Assembly (NCBI GenBank): GCA_015069575.1
Contig: SVIH01000002.1
Location: 1 to 64,000 of the forward strand
DNA from: Clostridiales bacterium
GTDB lineage: Bacteria; Bacillota; Clostridia; Christensenellales; QALW01
Direction: 5' to 3'
DNA length: 64,000 bases
Made by a program: the position numbers and the translations under genes. The notes below the pieces were generated by a model. The model did not search any database, was not told the origin of the DNA, and worked only from the letters and a program-made list of their open reading frames with translations. Shown here one piece after another: positions 51,776 through 62,047 of this stretch. The stretch's first letter is position 1; each line of letters starts with the position of its first letter.

Positions 51776-53044
51776 ATGAAAATAATGGTTGTTGGCGGTG
51801 GCGGCAGAGAACACGCCATCATTAAAAAACTTAAAGAAAACAAAACCGTTACTGAAATTTTTGCTGTTCCCGGTAATGCAGGTATGGCAAATGATGCAGT
51901 TTTAGTTGATATCGGCGCAAAGGAAATTGATAAAATCGTTGCCTTTGCAAAAGAAAATAATATTGATTACGCAGTTGTTGCCCCTGATGATCCGCTTGTT
52001 TTAGGCGCAGTTGATGCTTTGGAAGAAATAGGAATTTTTTGTTTTGGACCAAACAAAAACGCCGCTATTATTGAAGGCAGTAAGGTGTTTTCAAAAAACT
52101 TAATGAAAAAATACAATATTCCTACTGCACAATATGAAGTTTTTAACGATATAGATAATGCATTAAAATATCTTGAAACCGCACCTATCCCAACTGTTAT
52201 TAAGGCAGATGGTCTTGCCTTAGGTAAAGGCGTTATTATTGCTTTAACAAGGGAAGAAGCAATAGACGCAGTTAAATCAATGATGGAAGATAAGGTGTTT
52301 GGAAAAAGTGGCGATAATATCGTTATTGAAGAATTTTTAGAAGGTCCTGAGGTTTCAGTTTTATCCTTTACCGATGGTAAAACGGTAGTGCCTATGATTT
52401 CATCAATGGATCATAAAAGGGCAGGGGATAACGATACAGGTCTTAATACAGGCGGTATGGGAACTATTGCACCTAACCCCTATTACACAAAAGAAATCGC
52501 AGAAGAATGTATGGAAAAAATCTTTATTCCTACAATGAATGCGATGAATAATGAAGGCAGAACCTTTAAAGGTTGCTTATACTTTGGTTTAATGCTTACT
52601 AAAAACGGTCCTAAAGTTATTGAATACAACTGCCGTTTCGGTGATCCTGAAACACAGGTTGTGCTTCCATTATTAAAAACGGATCTTTTAACTGTAATGC
52701 AGGCAGTAACCAATGAAACATTAAAAGAAACAAAAGTTGAATTTATGGATAAAAACGCTTGTTGCGTAATTATGGCATCAAAGGGTTATCCACAAAGTTA
52801 TGAAAAAGGCTTTGAAATGATAATTCCTAGAGAAATTGAAAACAGCGTTTATGTTGCAGGTGCTTCGTTTAAGGAAAATAAACTTGTAACAAACGGTGGC
52901 AGAGTTCTTGGTGCAACTGCAGTAAGTGATTCTTTAGAAGATGCAATTAAAAAGGCTTATGAAATGGTAAAAACCATTTCCTTTGAAAATGCATATTACC
53001 GCAACGATATTGGTCAAAAGGCTTTAAAAGCTAAAGGAGAATAA
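51776..53044 (+). CDS. purD: Phosphoribosylamine--glycine ligase
   Basis: A 422-residue GAR synthetase. The N-terminal KIMVVGGGGREHAIIKKL motif, the ATP-grasp domain with GLALGKGVIIA, and GMGTIAPNPYYT and EYNCRFGDPETQ are complete. It condenses phosphoribosylamine and glycine. GGAGAA precedes the ATG. It lies between the AICAR formyltransferase and purL with 1-14 base gaps. Confidence 0.97.
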   Translation: MKIMVVGGGGREHAIIKKLKENKTVTEIFAVPGNAGMANDAVLVDIGAKEIDKIVAFAKENNIDYAVVAPDDPLVLGAVDALEEIGIFCFGPNKNAAIIEGSKVFSKNLMKKYNIPTAQYEVFNDIDNALKYLETAPIPTVIKADGLALGKGVIIALTREEAIDAVKSMMEDKVFGKSGDNIVIEEFLEGPEVSVLSFTDGKTVVPMISSMDHKRAGDNDTGLNTGGMGTIAPNPYYTKEIAEECMEKIFIPTMNAMNNEGRTFKGCLYFGLMLTKNGPKVIEYNCRFGDPETQVVLPLLKTDLLTVMQAVTNETLKETKVEFMDKNACCVIMASKGYPQSYEKGFEMIIPREIENSVYVAGASFKENKLVTNGGRVLGATAVSDSLEDAIKKAYEMVKTISFENAYYRNDIGQKALKAKGE

Positions 53045-53045
53045 A

Positions 53046-56000
53046 ATGGTATTCAGAGTTTTTGTTGAAAAGAAAAAAGAACTTGCCAATGAAGCAAAAG
53101 CGCTTCTTAACGAAGCCAATAACCTTCTTGGTATTGTAAATTTAAAGGACGTTCGCGTAATCAACCGCTATGATGCTGAAAATATTACATTAGAACTTTT
53201 TGATTATGCTAAAAAAACAGTTTTTTCCGAGCCTCAGCTTGATATTGTAACAGATGAAATTACAGCTGAAGGTGGATATGTTTTTGCAGTTGAATATCTT
53301 CCCGGTCAGTTTGATCAGCGTGCAGATTCAGCAGCACAGTGTATTCAGATTATTTCACAGGGTGACCGCCCCACAGTTCGTACCGCAAAGGTTTATGTGC
53401 TTTACGGTGATTTAACAGAAGCAGAAATCGCAGAAATCAAGAAATATGTTATCAACCCTGTTGAAGCAAGGGAAGCAACTTTAGAAAAGCCCGAAACCTT
53501 AAAGGTAAATTACGAAATTCCCACATCTGTTAAAACCTTAGATGGCTTTATTAATTTAGATAGAAAAGGTTTAGAAGATTTCGTTAAGGAATACGGTCTT
53601 GCTATGGATGCTGATGATATTCAGTTCTGTCAGGATTACTTTAAAACAGAACACCGTGATCCTACAATTACTGAAATCAGAATGATTGATACTTATTGGT
53701 CAGACCATTGTCGTCACACAACATTCTTAACTATTATTGATGATGTTTTGTTTGAAGACGAACTTTTACAAAAAACTTACGAAGAATATATTGCAGTTCG
53801 CAAGGAATTAAACCGCACGAAGCCAATTTGCTTAATGGACCTTGCAACAGTTGCAGTTAAATATCTTAAAACCAAAGGTTTACTTGATAAGCTTGATGAA
53901 TCCGAAGAAATCAATGCTTGTACAGTAAAAATTGAGATAGAAGTTGATGGCAAAAAAGAGCCCTGGCTTTTACTCTTTAAAAACGAAACCCACAATCACC
54001 CCACAGAAATTGAGCCTTTCGGTGGCGCAGCAACTTGTATCGGCGGTGCTATCCGCGATCCCCTTTCAGGCAGAGCATATGTTTACGGTGCTATGCGTGT
54101 AACAGGTGCAGCTGACCCCTTAAAGCCTGTTTCTGAAACTATTAAAGGCAAATTACCTCAAAGAAAGATCGTTACTACTGCTGCAGCAGGTTATTCTTCC
54201 TACGGTAACCAGATCGGTCTTGCAACAGGTATCGTTGATGAAATCTATCATCCCGGCTACGCTGCAAAGCGTATGGAAATCGGTGCTGTTGTTGCAGCTG
54301 CTCCACAGGAAAATGTTCGCAGGGAAGTTCCAACCCCTGGTGATGTAGTTGTACTTTTAGGTGGTTCAACAGGCCGTGATGGTTGCGGTGGCGCAACAGG
54401 CTCATCAAAATCACATACTGCACAAAGCCTTGAAACATGCGGTGCAGAAGTTCAGAAAGGAAATGCTCCTGAAGAAAGAAAATTACAGCGTCTTTTCAGA
54501 AATAAAGAGGCAACACGCTTAATTAAGCGTTGTAACGATTTTGGCGCAGGCGGTGTTTCAGTTGCTATTGGTGAACTTGCCGATGGTCTTGAAATTGATC
54601 TTAATAAAGTTCCTAAAAAATACGATGGTTTAGATGGTACTGAACTTGCTATCAGTGAATCACAGGAACGTATGGCTGTTGTTGTTGAAAAGGAAAATGT
54701 CGAAAAATTCCTTTCCTTAGCAAAAGAAGAAAATCTTCAGGCTTGCCCCGTTGCAGTTGTTAAAGAAGAAAAACGCCTTGTTATGCACTGGAACGGCAAA
54801 AAGATTGTTGATATCAGCCGTGATTTCCTTAATTCAAACGGTGCTGAAAAGCATATTACCATTACACCTGTAAAACCTGAGGAAATCAAAAAAGAAATTA
54901 AAGATAGCTTTACTGAAAACTATATTGATATTGCGTCAGATCTTAATATGTGTTCAAAACGCGGTCTTTCCGAGCGTTTCGATTCTACCATTGGCGCAGG
55001 CACAGTATTAATGCCATTTGGCGGTAAAAATCAGCTTACACCAATTCAGGCAATGGTACAAAAAGTTTCTGTAGAGAAAAAACATACTGACGATTGCTCA
55101 TTTATGGCATGGGGTTATAATCCATTTGTTACTGAACAAAGCCCATACCACGGTGCATATTTAGCAGTTGTTGAATCTGTTTCAAAATTAATTGCAACAG
55201 GTGCTTCTTTTGAAGATGTTTACCTTACCTTCCAGGAATATTTTGAACATCCCGGTAAGGATGGTAAGCGTTGGGGCAAGCCTTTAAGCGCACTTTTAGG
55301 TGCATTTAAAGCCCAGAAAGAACTTGGTATTGGTTCAATTGGTGGTAAGGATTCAATGTCAGGTTCCTTTGAAGATCTTGATGTTCCTCCAACATTAGTT
55401 TCCTTTGCAGTTACAACCGGCAAGGTAGGGGACGTTATTTCACCTGAATTTAAACAGGCAGGCAGTAAGGTTTACGCTGTTTATCCTGAATATGATGAAA
55501 ATGGTCTTCCTAAAACCGAATCTTTAATTGCAACATTTAATAAAGTTACTGCTTTAATGCGTGCAGGCAAGGTACTTTCTGCTTACACCTTAGGTTTAGG
55601 CGGTATCGGTGAAGCCGTTATGAAGATGGCATTTGGTAACTCCATTGGCTTTAAATATAACGATAATTTAAATCAAAAAGATATTTTCGCTTATGGTTAC
55701 GGTGCATTCCTTGTTGAAGCAACTGAAGAAATTGAAGGCGCTTCCTTTATTGGTGAAACAGTAAATGAAGAAGCAATTTCTTATCAAAACGAAAAACTTA
55801 TGCTTAACGACCTTTTATTTAAGTATGAAGATAAGCTTGAAAGCGTTTACAGTTGCAATATTCCTGATAGGCATACACCTATGGAAAACTTTGAATTTAA
55901 GGCAACAAGTTACCCAAGCCCCGCAATTAAATGTGCAAAGCCCAAGGTACTTATTCCTGCATTCCCAGGAACTAACTGCGAATTTGATTCAGCAAAAGCA

Positions 56001-56735
56001 GTTCGCGATGCAGGGGCAGAGCCTGAAATCATTGTAATTAACAACCTTAATGCAGAAGGTATTCAAAGAAGCGTTGATAAGTTCTACAAAGAACTTAAAG
56101 ATGCACAGATGATATTTATTCCCGGTGGTTTCTCAGGCGGTGATGAACCTGACGGAAGCGGTAAGTTTATTACTGCATTCTTCCGCAACGGCGCTATTAA
56201 AGAAGGCGTAACAGACCTTTTAGAAAACCGTGATGGTCTTATGTGCGGTATCTGTAACGGCTTCCAGGCATTAATTAAGCTTGGTTTAGTTCCTTACGGT
56301 AAGATTATTGATACTGATGAAAATTGTCCAACACTTACCTTTAATACTATTGCACGCCATCAGTCAAGAATCGTTCGCACAAGAATCGCATCAAATAAAT
56401 CACCTTGGCTTTCATTAATGAATGTAGGCGACATTGTAAATGTTCCTATTTCACACGGCGAAGGCAGATTTATTGCTGATGAAAAGTTAATTAAAGAACT
56501 TGCTAAAAACGGTCAGATAGCCACACAGTATGTTGATTTATCAGGCAATGCTACAAGTGACGTTCATTTTAACCCAAATGATTCAATGTATGCTATTGAA
56601 GGTATCACATCTCCTGATGGCAGAGTATTTGGTAAAATGGGTCACAGCGAACGTATTGGCGCAGGTCTTTATAAAAATGTTGAAGGCTCATACGATATTC
56701 GTATGTTTGAAGCCGCAGTAAAATATTTTAAGTAA
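53046..56735 (+). CDS. purL: Phosphoribosylformylglycinamidine synthase, single-chain
   Basis: A 1229-residue large PurL that fuses PurS-like, synthetase and glutaminase parts in one chain, as in some anaerobes. The synthetase has DTYWSDHCRHTTF, FKNETHNHPTEIEPFGG and GGSTGRDGCGGAT motifs. The C-terminal class I glutaminase (from about residue 970) has VLIPAFPGTNCE and the catalytic Cys in GLMCGICNGFQAL, with a final VPISHGEGRF. It makes FGAM from FGAR and glutamine. It starts 1 base after purD. Confidence 0.96.
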   Translation: MVFRVFVEKKKELANEAKALLNEANNLLGIVNLKDVRVINRYDAENITLELFDYAKKTVFSEPQLDIVTDEITAEGGYVFAVEYLPGQFDQRADSAAQCIQIISQGDRPTVRTAKVYVLYGDLTEAEIAEIKKYVINPVEAREATLEKPETLKVNYEIPTSVKTLDGFINLDRKGLEDFVKEYGLAMDADDIQFCQDYFKTEHRDPTITEIRMIDTYWSDHCRHTTFLTIIDDVLFEDELLQKTYEEYIAVRKELNRTKPICLMDLATVAVKYLKTKGLLDKLDESEEINACTVKIEIEVDGKKEPWLLLFKNETHNHPTEIEPFGGAATCIGGAIRDPLSGRAYVYGAMRVTGAADPLKPVSETIKGKLPQRKIVTTAAAGYSSYGNQIGLATGIVDEIYHPGYAAKRMEIGAVVAAAPQENVRREVPTPGDVVVLLGGSTGRDGCGGATGSSKSHTAQSLETCGAEVQKGNAPEERKLQRLFRNKEATRLIKRCNDFGAGGVSVAIGELADGLEIDLNKVPKKYDGLDGTELAISESQERMAVVVEKENVEKFLSLAKEENLQACPVAVVKEEKRLVMHWNGKKIVDISRDFLNSNGAEKHITITPVKPEEIKKEIKDSFTENYIDIASDLNMCSKRGLSERFDSTIGAGTVLMPFGGKNQLTPIQAMVQKVSVEKKHTDDCSFMAWGYNPFVTEQSPYHGAYLAVVESVSKLIATGASFEDVYLTFQEYFEHPGKDGKRWGKPLSALLGAFKAQKELGIGSIGGKDSMSGSFEDLDVPPTLVSFAVTTGKVGDVISPEFKQAGSKVYAVYPEYDENGLPKTESLIATFNKVTALMRAGKVLSAYTLGLGGIGEAVMKMAFGNSIGFKYNDNLNQKDIFAYGYGAFLVEATEEIEGASFIGETVNEEAISYQNEKLMLNDLLFKYEDKLESVYSCNIPDRHTPMENFEFKATSYPSPAIKCAKPKVLIPAFPGTNCEFDSAKAVRDAGAEPEIIVINNLNAEGIQRSVDKFYKELKDAQMIFIPGGFSGGDEPDGSGKFITAFFRNGAIKEGVTDLLENRDGLMCGICNGFQALIKLGLVPYGKIIDTDENCPTLTFNTIARHQSRIVRTRIASNKSPWLSLMNVGDIVNVPISHGEGRFIADEKLIKELAKNGQIATQYVDLSGNATSDVHFNPNDSMYAIEGITSPDGRVFGKMGHSERIGAGLYKNVEGSYDIRMFEAAVKYFK

Positions 56736-56747
56736 AGGGTGAATAAA

Positions 56748-58424
56748 ATGGAATATAAATCCGATATTGAAATCGCACAGGCGTGCCAGATGAAACATAT
56801 TACGGAAATTGCAAAAACAGCCCATGTTGACGAAAAGTATATTGAACAGTATGGTAGATATAAAGCAAAGATTGACCTTTCACTTTTAAATGAAACAGAT
56901 AAAAAAGATGGTAAACTTATTCTTGTAACTGCTATTACACCCACCCCCGCAGGTGAAGGTAAAACAACAACAACAATAGGCCTTGCCGATGGTTTAAGAT
57001 TAATCGGCAAGGATGTTACCGTTGCTTTAAGAGAGCCTTCCTTAGGCCCCGTTTTCGGCGTTAAGGGTGGCGCAGCAGGTGGCGGTTATGCTCAGGTTGT
57101 ACCAATGGAAGATATCAATCTTCACTTCACAGGCGATTTCCACGCAATAGGTGCTGCAAACAACTTGCTTGCCGCTATGCTTGATAACCACATTCAGCAG
57201 GGCAATCAACTTGGTATTGATGTTCGCAAGATTACCTGGAAACGATGCGTTGATATGAACGACCGTCAACTTCGTTTTGTTGTTGATGGTATGGGCGGTA
57301 AAGCCAACGGCGTTCCAAGGGAAGATGGCTTTGATATAACAGTTGCTTCTGAAATTATGGCTATTCTTTGCCTTTCAAATTCTATTGAAGATCTTAAACA
57401 AAGGCTTGCAAATATTATCGTAGGCTATACTTATGACGATAAGCCTGTAACATGCGGTCAGTTAAAAGCACAAGGCGCTATGTGTGCGCTTTTAAAGGAC
57501 GCTATTAAGCCTAACCTGGTACAAACATTAGAAGGTACACCTGCTTTTGTTCATGGCGGACCCTTTGCAAATATTGCCCACGGCTGTAACTCAGTTATGG
57601 CAACGAAACTTGCATTAAAAATGGGTGATTACACCGTTACCGAAGCAGGCTTTGGTGCAGATCTGGGTGCAGAAAAATTCCTTGATATCAAATGCCGTAT
57701 GGCAGGGCTTACCCCTGATGCAGTAGTTATTGTTGCAACTGTTCGCGCACTTAAGATGCACGGTGGAAGAGCAAAAAATGAACTTAATAACGAGGATATT
57801 CAGGCTCTTGAAAAAGGTATACCAAATCTTCTTCGCCATGTTGCAAACATCAAAAATGTTTACAAACTGCCTTGCGTAGTAGCAGTTAACCGTTTCCCCA
57901 CAGATACTGATAATGAAATCGATTTTATTATCAAAAAGTGCAAGGAATTGGGCGTTAATACCGTGCTTTCAACCGTATGGGCTGAAGGTGGTAAGGGCGG
58001 CGTAGAGCTGGCAAAAGAAGTTGTTCGTCTTTGTGAAGAAGAACAGGGTGATTTCACCTTCTCTTATGAACTTGATTCCACTATTGAAGAAAAAATTGAA
58101 GCAATCGTTAAAAAAGTTTACGGCGGAAACGGTATAACAGTTATGCCAAATGCCAAAAAGCAGATTGCTCAGTTAACAGAACTTGGCTTTGATAAAATGC
58201 CGGTTTGTATAGCAAAAACACAGTATAGTTTTTCTGATGACCCAACTAAACTTGGTGCACCGGAAAACTTTACAGTAACCATTAAAAACGTAAAAGTTTC
58301 AGCAGGCGCAGGCTTTATCGTTGTTTTAACAGGGGATATCTTAACGATGCCCGGTCTTCCTAAAACACCTGCCGCTGAACGCATTGATGTTGATAAAGAT
58401 GGTAAAATTTCAGGATTGTTTTAA
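56748..58424 (+). CDS. fhs: Formate--tetrahydrofolate ligase
   Basis: A 558-residue ATP-dependent synthetase making 10-formyl-THF from formate. The P-loop [19 protein letters not shown] and conserved [21 protein letters not shown] block are intact. It supplies the two formyl donors of the operon. ATG 56748 follows AAAGGGTGA; the track's GTG 56739 is in that site. It is the last gene of the ZTP-controlled transcript; a hairpin at 58430-58458 lies just behind it. Confidence 0.96.
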   Translation: MEYKSDIEIAQACQMKHITEIAKTAHVDEKYIEQYGRYKAKIDLSLLNETDKKDGKLILVTAITPTPAGEGKTTTTIGLADGLRLIGKDVTVALREPSLGPVFGVKGGAAGGGYAQVVPMEDINLHFTGDFHAIGAANNLLAAMLDNHIQQGNQLGIDVRKITWKRCVDMNDRQLRFVVDGMGGKANGVPREDGFDITVASEIMAILCLSNSIEDLKQRLANIIVGYTYDDKPVTCGQLKAQGAMCALLKDAIKPNLVQTLEGTPAFVHGGPFANIAHGCNSVMATKLALKMGDYTVTEAGFGADLGAEKFLDIKCRMAGLTPDAVVIVATVRALKMHGGRAKNELNNEDIQALEKGIPNLLRHVANIKNVYKLPCVVAVNRFPTDTDNEIDFIIKKCKELGVNTVLSTVWAEGGKGGVELAKEVVRLCEEEQGDFTFSYELDSTIEEKIEAIVKKVYGGNGITVMPNAKKQIAQLTELGFDKMPVCIAKTQYSFSDDPTKLGAPENFTVTIKNVKVSAGAGFIVVLTGDILTMPGLPKTPAAERIDVDKDGKISGLF

Positions 58425-58429
58425 TTTTA

Positions 58430-58458
58430 AAAGCTCTGTATAACATATACAGAGCTTT
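58430..58458 (+). terminator. Hairpin ending the purine operon
   Basis: AAAGCTCTGTAT-aacat-ATACAGAGCTTT, a perfect 12-bp stem starting 5 bases past the fhs stop; the T tract (atttttta) is displaced by four bases. Confidence 0.75.
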
Positions 58459-58486
58459 GACTATTTTTTAAGGAGGTATACTAAAA

Positions 58487-60451
58487 GTGGAGAACAAGTA
58501 TATTCTTGAACTTGCAAAACAGTATCCTAACAGAAACAGAGTGTCAAGCGAGATCATTAATCTTAACGCAATACTTGCCTTGCCCAAAGGAACGGAACAC
58601 TTTTTAAGTGATATTCACGGCGAACATCAGGCGTTTTTGCATATCCGTAAAAATGCATCGGGGGTTATTCGTAGAAAAGTGGATCAACTGTTTGCAAACA
58701 GTCTTCAAACTAATGAAAGAAAAGAACTTGCAACGTTAATTTACTATCCTGAAGAAAAACTTCTTGAACTCAATGAGCAACAAATACTTGATAATGAATG
58801 GTATAACATAACCTTACTGCGTCTTCTTGAAATATGTCGTCTTGTAAGCAGTAAATACACCCGTTCAAAAGTCCGCAAGCATCTTTCAAGAACTGCTATA
58901 GGCTATGACTATATTATTGATGAACTTTTAAACAATGATTACGATGAAGTAAATAAAGAACGCTATTATGTAAATATTATTAAAACTATTATTGAAATTG
59001 GTTCTGCCCAGCAACTTATTATTGCAATAAGTAATTTAATAAAAAGCCTTGTTATTGACCATTTACATATAGTTGGCGATATTTTTGATAGGGGACCAAG
59101 GGCAGATATTATATTAGATGAGTTAATGAAAGAAAACTCATTAGATATTCAATGGGGTAACCACGATGTTTTATGGATGGGCGCAGCTGCAGGCTCACGC
59201 ACTTGCATTGCAACGGTTTTAAATAATTCCATAACGTATCGTAATTTAGATGTTGTTGAAATAGGCTACGGTATTTCATTAAGACCACTTTCTCTTTTTG
59301 CCCAGAATGTTTATGAAAAAACTGACGTTTCTGCATTTATGCCAAAGGGCAATTTTGAAGGAGATGTTTTTTATAGCGATGATGATTTAATGCTTGCAAG
59401 AATGCATAAAGCCATAAGCGTTATTCAGTTTAAGTTGGAAGGCCAGTCAATTTTAAGAAATCCAAAGTTTAATATGCTTGATAGATGCTTATTGGATAAA
59501 ATTGATTTTAAAAACAAAACTGTGAATATTTTAGGTAAAAACTATTCTTTAAAGGATGTGGATTTTCCAACACTTGATAAAACTTATCCGTACAGGTTAA
59601 CTGATGAAGAAGCCGCAGTTATGAAGTATCTTAAAAATGCCTTTTTAAGAAGTGAAAAACTTCAGAAACATACTCGCTTCTTATATGAAAAAGGCAGTAT
59701 GTATAAGGTGTTTAATTCAAACCTTTTATTTCACGGTTGCATTCCGATGAATGATGACGGAAGTTTTATGAAACTTGATATTGCAGATAAAAAATCAGGC
59801 AAAGCATTGCTTGATCATTTTGATGCGCTTTCACGGCTTGGATATTTTTCAAACGAAAACTCACCGTTAAAGCAAAAAGGCAAAGATATTTTGTGGTTCT
59901 TATGGTGCGGTAAAGATTCACCGCTTTGCGCAAGAAAGAAAATGGCAACATTTGAAAGGTTGCTTATAAACGATAAAACGGCTTGGCAGGAACCTAAAAA
60001 TGCATATTATAAATGTTGGGAAGATAAAAAAACAGCATTAAAAATTCTTCGTGAATTTTCCCTTGATGAAGAAAAATCTCACATTATAAACGGGCATATT
60101 CCGGTAAAAAGTATTGTGGGCGAGGCACCTGTAAAAGCCGAGGGCAAGGTGATAGTTATTGATGGTGGATTTTGTCAGGCATATCAGCAAACAACAGGTA
60201 TTGCAGGATATACGCTTATATATAACGCATCAGGTATGCGTATTTCTGCCCACGGCAAGTTTATGGGTGTTGAAGAAGCAATTAAAAACAATGAAGATAT
60301 TATTTCAGATACTGTAATATTTGAAGATTCTGCTGATAGTATTCGCGTTAGGCACACTGATACAGGTAAGGAAATGCTTGAAAGAATTAAAGATCTTACG
60401 ATGCTTTTAAAAGCATATCAGCAAGGAACCATTAAGGAAACTGAAATATAA
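58487..60451 (+). CDS. fbp: Fructose-1,6-bisphosphatase, class III
   Basis: A 654-residue Firmicute-type FBPase with a calcineurin-like metallo-active site: FLSDIHGEHQAF (residues about 40-51), VGDIFDRGPRADIILD, the IQWGNHDVLWMGAAAG block, and IINGHIPVKS near the C-terminus. It hydrolyses fructose-1,6-bisphosphate in gluconeogenesis. It starts with GTG at 58487 behind AAGGAGG. It stands alone between the purine operon and a two-gene unit. Confidence 0.95.
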   Translation: MENKYILELAKQYPNRNRVSSEIINLNAILALPKGTEHFLSDIHGEHQAFLHIRKNASGVIRRKVDQLFANSLQTNERKELATLIYYPEEKLLELNEQQILDNEWYNITLLRLLEICRLVSSKYTRSKVRKHLSRTAIGYDYIIDELLNNDYDEVNKERYYVNIIKTIIEIGSAQQLIIAISNLIKSLVIDHLHIVGDIFDRGPRADIILDELMKENSLDIQWGNHDVLWMGAAAGSRTCIATVLNNSITYRNLDVVEIGYGISLRPLSLFAQNVYEKTDVSAFMPKGNFEGDVFYSDDDLMLARMHKAISVIQFKLEGQSILRNPKFNMLDRCLLDKIDFKNKTVNILGKNYSLKDVDFPTLDKTYPYRLTDEEAAVMKYLKNAFLRSEKLQKHTRFLYEKGSMYKVFNSNLLFHGCIPMNDDGSFMKLDIADKKSGKALLDHFDALSRLGYFSNENSPLKQKGKDILWFLWCGKDSPLCARKKMATFERLLINDKTAWQEPKNAYYKCWEDKKTALKILREFSLDEEKSHIINGHIPVKSIVGEAPVKAEGKVIVIDGGFCQAYQQTTGIAGYTLIYNASGMRISAHGKFMGVEEAIKNNEDIISDTVIFEDSADSIRVRHTDTGKEMLERIKDLTMLLKAYQQGTIKETEI

Positions 60452-60512
60452 CTTGATTAAAAACAGGCTTTAATATATAATGTTTTTATAAAAATGAAAG
60501 GGGAATATAAAA

Positions 60513-60707
60513 ATGGCAAAAATTAATCGCAGTTTAATGCTTAAACTATCCCAGATGGACGATGAAGACGCTTTTGACCCATGGGAACTTTCCCCTGAAG
60601 AACTTTATACACTTGATACTGATGCCCACCAAAAGTTTGTTGATCAGTATAAAGCGTATTATGATGACATAAAAACAAGCAGTAAACTGCACAAAGAGGA
60701 TTGGTAA
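60513..60707 (+). CDS. Small conserved-looking protein of unknown function
   Basis: A 64-residue soluble, acidic protein (MAKINRSLMLKLSQMDDEDA...) with AAGGGG before its ATG, so it looks genuinely translated. It contains an acidic-aromatic middle (DPWELSPEELYTL) and no Cys, membrane segment or known motif. It ends 1 base before the polysaccharide deacetylase start, implying a shared transcript. No function can be read. Confidence 0.6.
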   Translation: MAKINRSLMLKLSQMDDEDAFDPWELSPEELYTLDTDAHQKFVDQYKAYYDDIKTSSKLHKEDW

Positions 60708-60708
60708 T

Positions 60709-61545
60709 ATGTATAGAAGAATGCGTTTTCCGCACTTTTTAGGTAAAGCCCTTACATTAAGTTATGATGATGGTGTCCAAACTGATAAACGCCTTATTGA
60801 AATAATGCAAAAAAACGGATTAAAGGGTACATTTAATATTAACAGCGGTCTTTTTGCGCCTGAAGGAACTGTCTATCCAAAAGGGCAGATTCACCGCAGA
60901 ATGTCAAAAAAAGATGCATATTCCCTTTATAAAAACAGCGGTATGGAGATCGCAACACACGCCTTTAATCATCCAAACCTTAAAAGTCTTACAAAAGCCG
61001 AAATCACAGGGGAAATTATGCTTGACAGAGTGGCTATTGAAAAGGAAACAGGCGTTATTACAAGGGGCCACGCATATCCTTACGGAACCTTTTGTGATAT
61101 GGTGGTTGAATGTCTTGAATCTTGCGGTATGCTTTATGCAAGGGGTGTTTCTTCAACGAATTCTTTTAAAATTCCTGATGATTTTTTACGCTTGCAACCA
61201 ACCTGCCATCATAAAGCGGAAAATTTAATGGAACTTGCAAAAAAGTTTGTACAGATGTCAGTGCAAGGCGAACCAATGCTTTTTTATCTTTGGGGGCACA
61301 GTTATGAGTTTGAAGGCGATAATAACTGGAATGTTATTGAAGAATTTGCACAGTTTATAGGCAACAGGGAAGATATCTGGTACGCCACAAATACCGAAAT
61401 TTTTGAATATATCGAAAATTACAAAAAAATTATCACAAGTGGTGATGGCGATATAGTGTTTAATCCAACAAGCGTTACTCTTTATTTTAATGTTCAGGGT
61501 AATGATTATAAGCTTAATCCGGGTCAAACAGTTAACTTAAGGTAA
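60709..61545 (+). CDS. Polysaccharide deacetylase-family protein
   Basis: A 278-residue NodB-fold protein with LTLSYDDGVQTDKRL (metal/catalytic Asp-Asp pair) and EIATHAFNHPNL (His-x3-His-like metal motif) near residues 19 and 80. HAYPYGTFCDMVVE and YLWGHSYEFEGDNNWN follow. No signal peptide, so it is probably cytoplasmic, unlike peptidoglycan deacetylases. The substrate could be an N-acetylated saccharide intermediate. The last ~30 residues are a small beta segment. It lies one base after the small ORF. Confidence 0.85.
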   Translation: MYRRMRFPHFLGKALTLSYDDGVQTDKRLIEIMQKNGLKGTFNINSGLFAPEGTVYPKGQIHRRMSKKDAYSLYKNSGMEIATHAFNHPNLKSLTKAEITGEIMLDRVAIEKETGVITRGHAYPYGTFCDMVVECLESCGMLYARGVSSTNSFKIPDDFLRLQPTCHHKAENLMELAKKFVQMSVQGEPMLFYLWGHSYEFEGDNNWNVIEEFAQFIGNREDIWYATNTEIFEYIENYKKIITSGDGDIVFNPTSVTLYFNVQGNDYKLNPGQTVNLR

Positions 61546-61548
61546 GAA

Positions 61549-61576
61549 GGCTGATTTTCAGCCCTTTTTATTTTTT
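61549..61576 (+). terminator. Intrinsic terminator after the deacetylase
   Basis: GGCTGA-TTT-TCAGCC followed by ctttttattttttt, 4 bases after the stop. Confidence 0.85.
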
Positions 61577-61587
61577 AAAAATTTTGA

Positions 61588-61616
61588 TTGACAATAGTTT
61601 TACTTTATAATATAAT
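61588..61616 (+). promoter_or_regulatory. Promoter of the tRNA-Val/tRNA-Asp unit
   Basis: TTGACA, 17-base spacer, TATAAT, 18 bases before the tRNA-Val 5' end. Confidence 0.85.
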
Positions 61617-61633
61617 AACCACAGTTATTTAAT

Positions 61634-61709
61634 GGGAACATAGCTCAGCTGGGAGAGCATCTGCCTTACAAGCAGAGGGTCACAGGTTCGAGCCCTGTTG
61701 TTCCCACCA
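61634..61709 (+). tRNA. tRNA-Val (TAC)
   Basis: 76-nt cloverleaf: acceptor GGGAACA/TGTTCCC, D arm GCTCAGCTGGGAGAGC, anticodon loop CTTACAA (TAC), T arm with GGTTCGAGCC, encoded CCA. Confidence 0.97.
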
Positions 61710-61718
61710 TTTAAATAT

Positions 61719-61795
61719 GGCCCGGTAGCTCAGCTGGTTAGAGCGCTAGCCTGTCACGCTAGAGGTCGTGGGTTCGAGCCCCATTCGGGTCGCCA
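61719..61795 (+). tRNA. tRNA-Asp (GTC)
   Basis: 77-nt cloverleaf: acceptor GGCCCGG with two G-U pairs, D arm GCTCAGCTGGTTAGAGC, anticodon loop CTGTCAC (GTC), T arm GGGTTCGAGCCCC, encoded CCA. It is cotranscribed with tRNA-Val. Confidence 0.97.
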
Positions 61796-61832
61796 AAAAT
61801 AAAGCCAAGTCGCAAGACTTGGCTTTATTTTT
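61796..61832 (+). terminator. Bidirectional terminator after tRNA-Asp
   Basis: AAAAATAAAGCCAAGTC-GCAA-GACTTGGCTTTATTTTT, a perfect 17-bp stem with a GCAA tetraloop beginning at the last A of the tRNA CCA end. Confidence 0.93.
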
Positions 61833-61836
61833 GTGT

Positions 61837-62013
61837 TTGTGTTCGCAAGAACACAATATCGTTTTGCAACGCAGTTGAAAACATCATTTCGTGCCTTGCA
61901 CGAACATCGTTAAAAAGCGCACACAAAACGATGTTACACTTTATAGTGTAAACGATGTTGCCTCACGGCAAACAGTGTTGCGCTTCGCACAAACGATGTT
62001 GCACTTCGTGCAA
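61837..62013 (+). repeat. Array of dissimilar short hairpins with AACGATGTT-type spacers
   Basis: Successive hairpins: TTGTGTTC-GCAA-GAACACAA; GTTTT(G)CAAC-gca-GTTGAAAAC; TTCGTGC-ctt-GCACGAA; TTACACT-ttat-AGTGTAA; TTGCC-tcac-GGCAA; TTGCGC-ttc-GCACAA (one mismatch); TTGCAC-ttc-GTGCAA. AACATCGTT (61903-61911) and AACGATGTT (61927-61935, 61951-61959, 61992-62000, plus variant AACAGTGTT at 61971) separate them, inverted in the left half. Spacers are constant while stems differ. Confidence 0.85.
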
Positions 62014-62027
62014 AGGTATGTTATAAT
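61999..62027 (+). promoter_or_regulatory. Promoter of the four-helix-bundle gene, -35 inside the last hairpin
   Basis: TTGCAC (61999-62004), 17-base spacer, TATAAT (62022-62027). The -35 box is the left arm of the last array hairpin. Confidence 0.75.
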
Positions 62028-62047
62028 TCTTTTGCGAGGTGATAACG

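Noticed and set aside
61837-62013. CRISPR array
   Set aside because: Repeats are only ~9 bp, the intervening parts are self-complementary hairpins, inversions occur within the array, and no cas genes are nearby.
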